From the NCBI GenBank assembly GCA_038249115.1, contig JBBRWQ010000038.1:1-29058 (forward strand): a stretch of DNA of 29,058 nucleotides, written 5' to 3'. Every line of letters starts with the position of its first letter. The first letter of the stretch is position 1. Below, one piece after another: positions 15,540 to 23,467 of this stretch. The position numbers and the translations under genes were made by a program. The notes beneath the pieces are model-generated. The model made no database searches. It worked only from the letters and a program-made list of their open reading frames with translations, and was not told where the DNA came from. This DNA comes from UBA4719 sp038249115. Lineage in GTDB: Bacteria; Actinomycetota; Actinomycetes; Actinomycetales; Dermatophilaceae.

Positions 15540-15874
15540 TCGGGACGTTCCTTGTCCGTAACGGGGGGTGAGAGCTGTGCCGGCCTGGCCGCGCTCGGCG
15601 GTACCCCTCCACGGTACGTGCTCCGTACGGACCTCGTGGCATTGGCCATCACCACGGCGATGTAGGGGAGAATCACGGCGGCGACCACCAGGATCCAGCC
15701 GACGATCGCCCAGTGGAACACGGCTATGGCGACGACCGCGAGAATGAAACACGCCGTGCGGATGCCCATCGACAGCAGGTAGCGACGCATCCGGGCGTCC
15801 TGGTCATCTCGGCGCGAGGCGGGCAGCCCTGTTACTGCGAATACCTGTGGGGGAGGGGAACCGCGCTTTCTCAC
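15536..15874 (-). CDS. DUF3099 two-helix membrane protein
   Basis: The start chosen is GTG at 15874, giving 112 residues, because the conserved region starts soon after it (VFAVTGLPASRRDDQDAR) and a TATCGT box lies six bases upstream. The family core follows: RMRRYLLSMGIRTACF, a first helix, a short turn FHWAIVGW, a second helix ending in LPYIAVVMANA, and a Pro/Arg-rich tail. DUF3099 is an actinobacterial family of unknown role; the predicted topology is a helical hairpin in the cytoplasmic membrane with both ends inside. It is translationally coupled to the small Cys/His gene. Confidence 0.8.
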   Translation of the reverse strand: MRKRGSPPPQVFAVTGLPASRRDDQDARMRRYLLSMGIRTACFILAVVAIAVFHWAIVGWILVVAAVILPYIAVVMANATRSVRSTYRGGVPPSAARPAQLSPPVTDKERPE

Positions 15875-15880
15875 CCTGCA

Positions 15881-15886
15881 ACGATA
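15881..15886 (-). promoter_or_regulatory. Candidate -10 box for the DUF3099 gene
   Basis: On the minus strand TATCGT is followed by six bases and the GTG at 15874. GCAGGG just before the start is a poor Shine-Dalgarno site, so a leaderless transcript is likely. Confidence 0.5.
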
Positions 15887-15946
15887 TCGGGCATGCGGCG
15901 TACCCGTGGGTAGTCGGCTAACGTCCCGAGTGCCCGCTTGCCGAGA

Positions 15947-15981
15947 AGAATGCGCCCGAACAGACAGAATGCGCCCGAACA
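15947..15981. repeat. Two direct repeats upstream of fabG, possible operator
   Basis: AGAATGCGCCCGAACA occurs at 15947-15962 and again, identical over 16 bases, at 15966-15981, a period of 19 bases. The pair lies 20-54 bases upstream of the candidate fabG -10 box, where an activator or repressor would bind. A simple duplication without function is the alternative. Confidence 0.55.
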
Positions 15982-16000
15982 ACAGGCACACCCCTTGACC

Positions 16001-16006
16001 TACTTT
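16001..16006 (+). promoter_or_regulatory. Candidate -10 box for the fabG-fabI operon
   Basis: TACTTT would place the transcript start near 16013, giving a leader of about 22 bases that contains the GGAGGA ribosome-binding site. No good -35 element is seen at the expected distance, where the second direct repeat ends, which fits activator dependence but does not prove it. Confidence 0.4.
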
Positions 16007-16034
16007 GTCCGACCCCGACCTGCTGGAGGACCTG

Positions 16035-16748
16035 ATGGCTGACCCTCGGAACGTGTTGATCACAGGAGGCAACCGCGGCATCGGCCTGACGATCGCCCGG
16101 GCCTTCCAGGAGGCTGGTGACAATGTCGTGATCACCCACCGATCCGGTGAGCCTCCAGAGGGCCTGGTCGGCGTGATCTGCGACGTGACCGACAGCAGTT
16201 CGGTGGATGCTGCGTTCTCAGCCGCTGAGGACAAGCTCGGGGGGCCGATAGAGGTGCTCGTGGCGAACGCAGGCATCACCCGTGACGGGCTACTGATGCG
16301 GATGAGCGACGAGGACTTCGACGCGGTGATCGACACCAACCTGGCCGGTGCTTTTCGCTGCGCGCGACGCGCGAGCAAGGGCATGATCAAGCAGCGCAGG
16401 GGTCGCATCGTGTTCATCTCCAGCGTGGTCGGACTCTACGGTTCGGCAGGGCAGACGAACTACTCGGCGAGCAAGTCAGCCCTGGTGGGCCTGGCGCGCT
16501 CGATCTCGCGGGAGCTTGGTGGGCGCGGGATCACCGCCAACGTCGTTGCCCCGGGCTTTGTCGAGACCGACATGACCGCCGAGCTTCCCGAGGATCTCAA
16601 GAAGGCATACCTCGCAGGCATCCCCGCAGGCCGATTCGCACTTTCGCATGAAGTCGCTGCAGCCGTTAGATTCATCGCGTCGGCGGACGCGGCGTACATC
16701 ACTGGGGCCGTCATCCCGGTCGACGGCGGCCTTGGCATGGGTCACTGA
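16035..16748 (+). CDS. fabG: FabG/MabA, 3-oxoacyl-ACP reductase
   Basis: The ATG at 16035 follows GGAGGA at 16025-16030 and gives 237 residues; a TTG at 16005 would add ten residues but lacks a site. It is a classical SDR: TGGNRGIG at 10-17, NAG at 78-80, and the catalytic Ser130, Tyr143 and Lys147 (ISSVVGLYG, then NYSASK). It reduces 3-oxoacyl-ACP with NADPH in type II fatty-acid synthesis. The gene is followed by fabI after 42 bases, the same pair as fabG1(mabA)-inhA in mycobacteria, which supports the fatty-acid role over other SDR functions. Confidence 0.93.
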   Translation: MADPRNVLITGGNRGIGLTIARAFQEAGDNVVITHRSGEPPEGLVGVICDVTDSSSVDAAFSAAEDKLGGPIEVLVANAGITRDGLLMRMSDEDFDAVIDTNLAGAFRCARRASKGMIKQRRGRIVFISSVVGLYGSAGQTNYSASKSALVGLARSISRELGGRGITANVVAPGFVETDMTAELPEDLKKAYLAGIPAGRFALSHEVAAAVRFIASADAAYITGAVIPVDGGLGMGH

Positions 16749-16790
16749 ACTCGCAGGCCACTGAACTGAGCACCCACGGAAGGACAACGC

Positions 16791-17549
16791 ATGTTGTTGG
16801 ACGGCAAGAAGCTACTGATCACGGGTGTTCTCATGGACTCCTCGATCGCTTTTCACGTAGCCAAGCTGGCACAGGAGCAGGGCGCCGAGGTGGTGCTGAC
16901 CTCGTTCGGGCGTGCCATGAAGATCACGCAGGCGATTGCCCGGCGACTGCCGTCGACGCCGCCGGTCATCGAGCTGGACGTGACCAACCCGGAGCACATC
17001 GACACTCTGGCTGAGAGGCTCGGCGAGCACGTCGACCGCCTCGATGGCGTGCTTCACTCGATCGGCTTCGCGCCACAGGGCGCCTTCAACTTCCTCGAGG
17101 CCTCCTGGGAGGACGTCGGGACGGCGGTGCACGCGTCGGCATACTCCCTCAAGGCACTTGCGGTTGGCGCGCTTCCGTTGATGTCACAAGGCGGCAGCAT
17201 CGTGGGCCTGACCTTTGATGCCAAGTACGCATGGCCGGTGTACGACTGGATGGGTGTGGCGAAGTCCGCATTCGAGTCGACCAGCCGCTACTGTGCCCGC
17301 GATCTCGGCCCCAAAGGCGTGCGGGTGAACCTCGTGGCCGCCGGCCCGATCAAGACCACGGCAGCCAAGTCCGTTCCCGGGTTCAAGGCTCTCGAAGATG
17401 CCTGGAGCTCACGCTCCCCTCTGGGCTGGGACGTCAATGATGCGGTGCCCACGGCGAAGGCTTGCGTTGCACTGTTGTCCGACTGGTTCCCGGCCACCAC
17501 AGGCGAGATCATCCACGTCGACGGCGGCTTTCACGCCATGGGTCAATAA
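16791..17549 (+). CDS. fabI: FabI/InhA-type enoyl-ACP reductase
   Basis: The protein is 252 residues, starting at ATG 16791 after GGAAGGA at 16778-16784. It carries the divergent SDR features of FabI: TGVLMDSSIA at 11-20 as the nucleotide-binding segment, HSIGFAPQG at 89-97, and the catalytic pair Tyr151 and Lys158 with six residues between them (YDWMGVAK), plus GPIKTTAA at 185-192. VGLTFDAKYAWP at 138-149 resembles InhA, with Phe143 at the place of InhA Phe149. It reduces trans-2-enoyl-ACP with NADH in the last step of each elongation round and is the target class of isoniazid and triclosan. Five bases separate it from the ligase-TPR gene downstream. Confidence 0.95.
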   Translation: MLLDGKKLLITGVLMDSSIAFHVAKLAQEQGAEVVLTSFGRAMKITQAIARRLPSTPPVIELDVTNPEHIDTLAERLGEHVDRLDGVLHSIGFAPQGAFNFLEASWEDVGTAVHASAYSLKALAVGALPLMSQGGSIVGLTFDAKYAWPVYDWMGVAKSAFESTSRYCARDLGPKGVRVNLVAAGPIKTTAAKSVPGFKALEDAWSSRSPLGWDVNDAVPTAKACVALLSDWFPATTGEIIHVDGGFHAMGQ

Positions 17550-17554
17550 CCCGC

Positions 17555-19750
17555 ATGAGCACCACTCCTCGTGTGACGGTCACCGAGGTCAGGGTGTTGG
17601 AGGGGCCCAACCTGTACTTCACCCGCCCCGCGATCAAGATCATCGCAGACTGTCCCGGCTACCTGAGTGCGGACGAGGGAACGCTTCGCGCCATCGCCAA
17701 GCGGCTGGGGATGCGTGGCGTCCGTCCAGGGGCTCCCGATTCGGAGCAGCGCCAGCGTGCGGTCATGAGACTGGTTGCCCAGGTCGTACGCCGGATCGCC
17801 AGTGAGTCGGGAACGACGCGGCTCGGTATCAGGGTGCGCACCGGTGGCTCACGGGACGAGGTGGTTGTTGCCTTCCCGTGGAGGTGGAGGGGTCGAGGTC
17901 TGGCGCTGGGCGAGTCGCTGGGCCCGGCCTTGAGTGCACTGATCGACCCTGAGGAGGCCGTCCACGAGGGCGCCCTCAGCGCCGCGATCGCGGCTGTCAC
18001 CGCTGCCGAGAAGGGCGCGGTGCCACAGGTGGTCCGGCCGAGGATCCCGGTCGCCTCGGTGACAGGTACCAACGGCAAGACGACGACGACACGCCTCCTC
18101 GGGCACATCGGTATGACGGCTGGGCTGGTCACCGCATGGAGCTCCACGGACGGGGTGGTGGTCCAGGGCGAGACGGTGGAGCCGGGCGACTACTCCGGAC
18201 CGACGGGTGGTCGCATGGTCCTTGAGACTCCGGGGGTCCAGCTCGGCATTCTCGAGACGGCGCGCGGCGGCATACTCCTGAAGGGTGTCGGTATCTCCGC
18301 CAACGACGTCAGCGTGGTCACCAACGTCTCCGCCGACCACCTCGGGCTCCAGGGCATCGACACCGTTGACCAGCTGGCCGAGGTCAAGGCGGTGGTCACC
18401 AAGATCACCAAGCCGACCGGCTGGGTGGTGCTCAACGGCGACGACCCGCGGGTGTGGGCGATGCGTGCTGGCATCAAGGCTCGGCCCTGGGTGTTCAGCC
18501 TCGACCCCGACTCGCCGGCCCTGCGTGAGTCCTTCAACCTCGGCGGGCGCGCCATCACGGTCCTCGACGGCGACGTCGTCGTGCTGCGGGCCAACAGTGA
18601 CCCTGACCATCTCGCACCGATCGTGGATGTTCCGGTGACGTTGTCGGGCCTCTCGGAGCACAACATCGCCAACGCTCTCGCGGCGACCGCTGCAGCACTT
18701 GGTCTCGGTCTGCCACGAGAGGCGGTGGTTGAGGGGCTCCGCACTTTTGCGCCCGACCCTCAGCACAATCCTGGCCGAATGAACGTGTACTCGTTCCCGA
18801 TTGAGGGGGGCGGCAGGACGACGGTCATCCTCGACCTCGCGCACAACGAGGCGGGCCTGGAGGCGCTGCTGCGAGTGGCCGAGGGGCTTCGGCCGCCCGG
18901 GTCCTCCGTGCACCTGGGGCTGGGGACCGCCGGCGACCGGACCGACGAGATTCTTCAGGGACTCGGCGAGCTGGCCGGTCGCAGGGCTGACCGGGTGTCG
19001 GCCGTGCACAAGGCGGCCTACCTGCGCGGTCGCCAGACGGAGGACCTCGAGGCGCAGCTACGGATCGGTCTGGCGCGGGTCGGGGTGGCCGAGATCGACT
19101 CGTATCCCTCGGAGCTGGAGGGGTTGAAGGCACTGGTGGCGTCGGCCGACGAGGGCGACGTCCTCGCGGTCATGGTCCATGCCGACCGGACCGTGCTCGA
19201 CAGATGGCTCATGGAGAACGGCGCCACCGTCGACTCCCCGAGGGACATTCGGTGCAAGGTGATCGCCGCACGCGGAGAGCACGAAGCGGAGGTGGCGATC
19301 GCCGGGATCCGGGCCAACCCCGATGCGAAGGTGCGGATCACCGCCGCCCAGGCGTTGGCCGACGCAGACCCGCTGGATCCGAGACTGCTCTTCGAGCTGG
19401 CCAGCGCGTATGGCAGCACGGATGACTTTTCACGGGCAATTACCTTGTATGACAGGGCAATTGGTGCCGGGCTGCGAGAGCCGCACCGGCATCACGCAAT
19501 GATCCAACAGGCGTCGTGTTACCGCAGCGTCGGTGACTTCGCCACGGCGCGCCGGATTCTGGATGAGCTGTCGGAGATGCGACCCGGCAGTGCCGCCGTT
19601 GCCGCGTTCCGGGCGCTGACCATGCTCGATCAGGGCGAGGCGCCGGCTGCCGTGGCGGATCTGATCAGCGTTCTGCTCTCCCACTCCGGTGACGCCGATG
19701 ACGAGGCCTACCGTGCCTCGCTTCACCGCATCGCTGAGGCGCTCCGATGA
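17555..19750 (+). CDS. CphA-like Mur ligase (no ATP-grasp) fused to a TPR domain
   Basis: The ATG at 17555, five bases after fabI, gives 731 residues. Residues 1-160 resemble the CphA N-domain: EVRVLEGPNLYFTRPA near the start, and FPWRWRGRGLALGESLGPAL at 108-126, aligning with the matching part of the CphA at 20608-23466. Residues 165-555 form a complete Mur-ligase domain: P-loop GTNGKTTTT at 171-179, ETARGGIL at 234-241, VSADHLGLQGIDT at 258-270, SEHNIANAL at 367-375, NPGRMNVY at 405-412 and DLAHNEAGLEALL at 427-439. The ATP-grasp domain of about 330 residues, which in CphA adds aspartate, is absent. From about 570 on is a tetratricopeptide module (AEVAIAGIRANPDAKVRI, then LLFELASAYGSTDDFSRAITLYDRAI), resembling free-standing actinobacterial TPR proteins. 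It could attach an amino acid to cyanophycin or another isopeptide; the substrate is unknown. It is coupled by ATGA to the CoA-transferase gene. Confidence 0.85.
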   Translation: MSTTPRVTVTEVRVLEGPNLYFTRPAIKIIADCPGYLSADEGTLRAIAKRLGMRGVRPGAPDSEQRQRAVMRLVAQVVRRIASESGTTRLGIRVRTGGSRDEVVVAFPWRWRGRGLALGESLGPALSALIDPEEAVHEGALSAAIAAVTAAEKGAVPQVVRPRIPVASVTGTNGKTTTTRLLGHIGMTAGLVTAWSSTDGVVVQGETVEPGDYSGPTGGRMVLETPGVQLGILETARGGILLKGVGISANDVSVVTNVSADHLGLQGIDTVDQLAEVKAVVTKITKPTGWVVLNGDDPRVWAMRAGIKARPWVFSLDPDSPALRESFNLGGRAITVLDGDVVVLRANSDPDHLAPIVDVPVTLSGLSEHNIANALAATAAALGLGLPREAVVEGLRTFAPDPQHNPGRMNVYSFPIEGGGRTTVILDLAHNEAGLEALLRVAEGLRPPGSSVHLGLGTAGDRTDEILQGLGELAGRRADRVSAVHKAAYLRGRQTEDLEAQLRIGLARVGVAEIDSYPSELEGLKALVASADEGDVLAVMVHADRTVLDRWLMENGATVDSPRDIRCKVIAARGEHEAEVAIAGIRANPDAKVRITAAQALADADPLDPRLLFELASAYGSTDDFSRAITLYDRAIGAGLREPHRHHAMIQQASCYRSVGDFATARRILDELSEMRPGSAAVAAFRALTMLDQGEAPAAVADLISVLLSHSGDADDEAYRASLHRIAEALR

Positions 19751-20550
19751 TGGACAAAGTCGTCAACAGCCCTGCCGAGGCGGTCGCCGGGATCGTCAGC
19801 GGAGCTTCGGTTGCGGTGGGCGGATTTGGCGTGTGCGGCGTCCCCAACGTGCTGATAGGCGAACTCCATCGCAGCGGTGTCACTGATCTTGAGGTGGTCT
19901 CCAACAACTGCGGCGTGGACGGCTGGGGGCTGGGGATCCTATTGAAGGACAAACGGATCCGCCGGGTGGTCGCCTCCTACCTGGGCGGCAACAAGGAGTT
20001 CGAGCGTCAGTTCCTCGCCGGCGAGCTCGAGGTCGAGCTCACGCCGCAGGGGTCGCTGGCCGAGAAGCTGCGGGCAGCAGGGGCCGGCATTCCTGCCTTC
20101 TTCACTGCCTCCGGGGTTGGCACCCAGGTTGCAGACGGTGGCGTGCCGTGGCGCTATGCGCCCGACGGATCGATCGCCAAGGCGTCGCCCCCCAAGGAGA
20201 CCCGCGAGATCGCCTGGAACGGCAAGAACCTGACCTTCGTGATGGAGCACGCGCTCAGCACGGACTTCGCGCTGGTGCGTGCGTGGAAGGGCGACCGTCA
20301 CGGCAACCTGGTGTTCCGCCTGTCCGCGCGCAACATCAACCCCCTGGCTGCGATGGCAGGGCGGATCACAATCGCCGAGGTCGAGCACCTGGTCGAACCT
20401 GGGGACATCGACTCCGACGCGGTCCACCTCCCTGGAATCTATGTGCAGCGGGTTCTTCCGCTGACGCCTGAACAGGCCAGGCACAAACACATTGAACGCC
20501 GCACGGTCCAACCGAAGCCCATGCCTGACACCACCCGTCCGTCCGGCTGA
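19747..20550 (+). CDS. 3-oxoacid CoA-transferase, subunit A only
   Basis: The protein is 267 residues; ATG at 19747 overlaps the previous stop (ATGATG, either ATG could be used). It matches the alpha subunit of succinyl-CoA:3-ketoacid CoA-transferase (ScoA/AtoD type) along its length: ASVAVGGFGVCGVPNVLI, VVSNNCGVDGWGLGILL, SYLGGNKEFERQFLAGELEV, LTPQGSLAEKLRAAGAGIPAF. The family normally has the beta subunit, which carries the catalytic glutamate, in the next gene. Here the next gene is convergent cphA, so no beta subunit is present. Either beta lies elsewhere or the protein works alone in another role. The last 30 residues are Pro/His/Arg-rich. Confidence 0.9.
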   Translation: MMDKVVNSPAEAVAGIVSGASVAVGGFGVCGVPNVLIGELHRSGVTDLEVVSNNCGVDGWGLGILLKDKRIRRVVASYLGGNKEFERQFLAGELEVELTPQGSLAEKLRAAGAGIPAFFTASGVGTQVADGGVPWRYAPDGSIAKASPPKETREIAWNGKNLTFVMEHALSTDFALVRAWKGDRHGNLVFRLSARNINPLAAMAGRITIAEVEHLVEPGDIDSDAVHLPGIYVQRVLPLTPEQARHKHIERRTVQPKPMPDTTRPSG

Positions 20551-20607
20551 CCCGACGACGACAGCCTTGGCATCGGGTTGTGACTGCGGCGAGATGACTT
20601 CCAGGGA

Positions 20608-23466
20608 TCAGGTCTCGGTGACCCCTGAAGCCTCGTCAGAGGCATGAGACGCCTGGTCTCCGGAGGCCTGGGCCGCGTCCTGCATCTCCTGCGGGTCCAT
20701 GTCGGGGTCTCCCGCCGTGTCGCCGCTGTGGGCGCCGGCCTGCGCCTGGTGCGTGAGGGTCTCGAGCTCGCCGAGAACCGTCGCATGCTTGTCGACGCAC
20801 AGGACGACGAGGTCGCCGGGGTTGGCCCGAGCCATGCAGTGGCGTACGGCTGCCAGCTCCTCCAACACGATCTCGACCTGGCGACAGCGAGTGCCACCCT
20901 CAGCCATCCGGGCACGCACACCCTCGGCAACGAGCTCTGCCGTGACGCCGGGCGCACGTCCTCGGAGCCGGTCGTCCTCGCGCACGACGATGACGTCGAA
21001 GTGGTCAGCCGCGATGGCGCCCAGCTCACGGATGTCATCGTCCCTGCGGTCTCCTGCGGCGCCGACCATACCGATTCGCGAGGCCTTGCCCAGTTCCGCC
21101 TGACCCGCCTTCTGCGCGGAGTACAGCTCGACGAAGTCACCCAGCATGCGCATGCCGGGAGGGTTGTGGCAGTAGTCGACCACGACCTCGATGTTGTTGA
21201 CGTCGAGCAGGTTCATCCTCCCGGGGGAGAGGTAGTAGGACGTGGTGAAGGTGCGCAGGCCCTGCCGGATGTCATGGAGCGGGGCACCCGCCGCGAAGGC
21301 AGCGCCGGCTGCCGCCATGGCGTTGGCGACGTTCATCTTGGCGGCACCACCGAACGTGGAGGGCAACAGGTGGGTCCACGCCAGCTGCATGCTGCGGCGG
21401 CCATGCCGTATGACGATCATGTCGCCCTTGTCCGTGGGCTCGAGCACGATCGCGCGCCCACCTCGGCGGCAACGCTCCTCGATGAAGTCGCGGACCTTGG
21501 TGCCGGGAGGCTGAAGCGAGAACCAGACGATGCTGCCTGAGCAACGACGGCCCATGGCACGGACCAGTTCGTCGTCGGCGTTGAGCACTGCAAAGCCATC
21601 ACGCGGAACGGCTTCAACGACAACGGCTTTGACGTCAGCGAGCTGTTTGAGGGTGTCGATCCCTCGCATCCCGAGGTGGTCCGGAGCGACATTGGTCACG
21701 ACGGCGACATCGTTTCGGTCATAGCCCAGCCCCTCGCGCAGGATGCCGCCTCTGGCGACCTCCATGACGGCGAAGTCGACGCGGGGGTTCATCAGCACCA
21801 TCCGGGCGGACTTCGGACCGGAGGCGTCGGACTTGATCACCAGTCGTTCGTCGATGACGACACCGTCGGTCGACGTCATGCCGACCTTGCGTCCCAGGCC
21901 CTTGAAGATGTGCGCGATCATCCGGGCAGTGGTGGTCTTGCCGTTGGTGCCGGTCACCGCAATGATCGGCACGCGCGAAGGAGCGCCCGGCGGGAAAAGC
22001 AGGTCGATCACCGGTTTGGCGATGTACTGCGGCTCGCCGACGGTCGGGTGTGTGTGCATCCGGAAGCCCGGGGCCGCGTTGACCTCGCAGATGGCGCCAC
22101 CGGTCTCACGCACGGGGGAGGCGATGTCGGGGCAGATGAAGTCAATGCCGGCGACGTCGAGACCGATCATCCGCGCGGCTTCCTCGGCGATCTCGACGTT
22201 GTCGGGGTGCGCGTCGAAGGTGCGATCCACAGAGATGCCACCGGTGGACATATTGCCGGTCAGGGCGAGCTTGACCATGGTGCCCTCGGGGGCGATGCTC
22301 TCGAGCTCAAACCCCTGTTTGACAAGCAGATCCATGGCTGCGGCATCGATCTTGATCTTGGTCAGGACCTTCTCGTGGCCCACGCCTCGGCGGGGATCGG
22401 AGTTGGTGATCTCAAGGAGCTCGGCGACCGTGTGCTTGCCGTCCCCGGTCACGTGGGCGGGCACCCGTTCGGCGATGGCCTGCATCTTGCCGCCGACGAT
22501 CAGGCATCGGTAGTCGCGTCCGATCAGGAGTGACTCCACGATGCAGATGCCCCGGCGCGACTCGGCTTCGGCGACCACAAAGGCGGCGCGCACAGCCTCG
22601 GCGTCGGGGAGGTTCAGGCAGACTCCGCGGCCGTGGTTGCCATCCAGCGGCTTGACCACGCACGGATAACCAATCCTGTCGGAAGCAGCTACTGCTGCCT
22701 CGGCGCTGCGGACCGCTTCACTGCGCGGGACCGGCAGCCCGGCTGAGGCCAGCAGCCTGCCGGTCAGCTCCTTGTCGCTGGCGATGTCGACGGCCAGCGC
22801 GCCGGTCATCGATGTCATGGTTGCCCGGATGCGCTGGGCGTGGACGCCTTGGCCGAGCTGGATCAGCGAGTGCTCGTTCAGCCGGATCCACGGGATGTCA
22901 CGTGAGACGGCCTCCTCGAGGATCGCTGAGGTTGAGGGGCCGAACGCGGTGCGCTCGGCCCGGCTCAGGAACAGCTCGAGCTCGGCGTCGAAGTCGAAGT
23001 CCGGATCAGCCTGGACCAGATGGTTCACGAGTCGTACGGCGAGCTTGCCGGCGGCTACTCCGACCCGCTCGTCGATGTAGCCGTAGACGACGTTGTAGAC
23101 CCCCCGCTTGCCCGGGACCTGGCGGGTCTTGCCCCTGCGCAGGTCGTGGCCGGCCTCTTTCTGCAGCTGCAGTGCTACGTGCTCGGCCACGTGCCCCATC
23201 CAGGTGCCCTCGCGTAGTCGCTCGATAAATCCGCCGGGAACGCGGCGGGAGCAGGTATGGGCTGACAATCCGGGCAGGAGGGTGAGGAGCTGGTCGGTGA
23301 AGCCGTCGATGGTGTTTGTCGGGTAGTCCTCGAGGCTGCCCAGGTCGACGACCAGATGAACGGCCGTCTCGTAGGACCAGATGTTGGGCCCGCGGTAGAC
23401 ACGCGACTCGACGATGGCCAGGTCCGGTGAAGCAGGTCCGGTGGGTGTCGGGCGTTCGGTCGCCAT
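20608..23466 (-). CDS. cphA: Cyanophycin synthetase
   Basis: The protein is 952 residues. Residues 1-165 are the N-domain (ESRVYRGPNIWSYETAVH). Residues 210-495 are the ATP-grasp domain, with VVKPLDGNHGRGV at 270-282 and the metal-binding ICEVNAAPGFRMHTHP at 459-474. Residues 498-900 are the Mur-ligase domain, with P-loop GTNGKTTTA at 506-514, EVARGGILREGLG at 569-581, APDHLGMRGIDT at 594-605 and DYCHNPPGMRML at 764-775. It polymerises aspartate and arginine into cyanophycin, adding Asp with the ATP-grasp site and Arg with the Mur site, in the cytosol. A 45-residue tail rich in Asp, Glu, Gln, Ala and His after residue 905 is not part of the usual fold. Translation starts at ATG 23466 after TAAGGAG, in which TAA is the cphB stop. 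Confidence 0.96.
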   Translation of the reverse strand: MATERPTPTGPASPDLAIVESRVYRGPNIWSYETAVHLVVDLGSLEDYPTNTIDGFTDQLLTLLPGLSAHTCSRRVPGGFIERLREGTWMGHVAEHVALQLQKEAGHDLRRGKTRQVPGKRGVYNVVYGYIDERVGVAAGKLAVRLVNHLVQADPDFDFDAELELFLSRAERTAFGPSTSAILEEAVSRDIPWIRLNEHSLIQLGQGVHAQRIRATMTSMTGALAVDIASDKELTGRLLASAGLPVPRSEAVRSAEAAVAASDRIGYPCVVKPLDGNHGRGVCLNLPDAEAVRAAFVVAEAESRRGICIVESLLIGRDYRCLIVGGKMQAIAERVPAHVTGDGKHTVAELLEITNSDPRRGVGHEKVLTKIKIDAAAMDLLVKQGFELESIAPEGTMVKLALTGNMSTGGISVDRTFDAHPDNVEIAEEAARMIGLDVAGIDFICPDIASPVRETGGAICEVNAAPGFRMHTHPTVGEPQYIAKPVIDLLFPPGAPSRVPIIAVTGTNGKTTTARMIAHIFKGLGRKVGMTSTDGVVIDERLVIKSDASGPKSARMVLMNPRVDFAVMEVARGGILREGLGYDRNDVAVVTNVAPDHLGMRGIDTLKQLADVKAVVVEAVPRDGFAVLNADDELVRAMGRRCSGSIVWFSLQPPGTKVRDFIEERCRRGGRAIVLEPTDKGDMIVIRHGRRSMQLAWTHLLPSTFGGAAKMNVANAMAAAGAAFAAGAPLHDIRQGLRTFTTSYYLSPGRMNLLDVNNIEVVVDYCHNPPGMRMLGDFVELYSAQKAGQAELGKASRIGMVGAAGDRRDDDIRELGAIAADHFDVIVVREDDRLRGRAPGVTAELVAEGVRARMAEGGTRCRQVEIVLEELAAVRHCMARANPGDLVVLCVDKHATVLGELETLTHQAQAGAHSGDTAGDPDMDPQEMQDAAQASGDQASHASDEASGVTET

Positions 23467-23467
23467 T

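Noticed and set aside
16005..16034. TTG start for fabG ten codons upstream
   Set aside because: The ATG at 16035 has a GGAGGA site and matches the usual FabG N-terminus; the TTG overlaps the candidate -10 box.
19425..19475. Locally AT-richer stretch in the TPR part with GGGCAATT twice, as a sign of transfer
   Set aside because: Too short, in frame, and explained by the repeated TPR-type motif RAI; no flanking mobile-element features.
20551..20607. Remnant of a CoA-transferase beta subunit or a terminator between the convergent genes
   Set aside because: The 57 bases hold only a weak 5-pair inverted repeat (CCCGA/TCGGG) with a 17-base loop and no recognisable beta-subunit sequence.
20644..21540. 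Plus-strand open frame inside cphA
   Set aside because: It mirrors the Mur-ligase domain of cphA and shows no known domain or ribosome-binding site.
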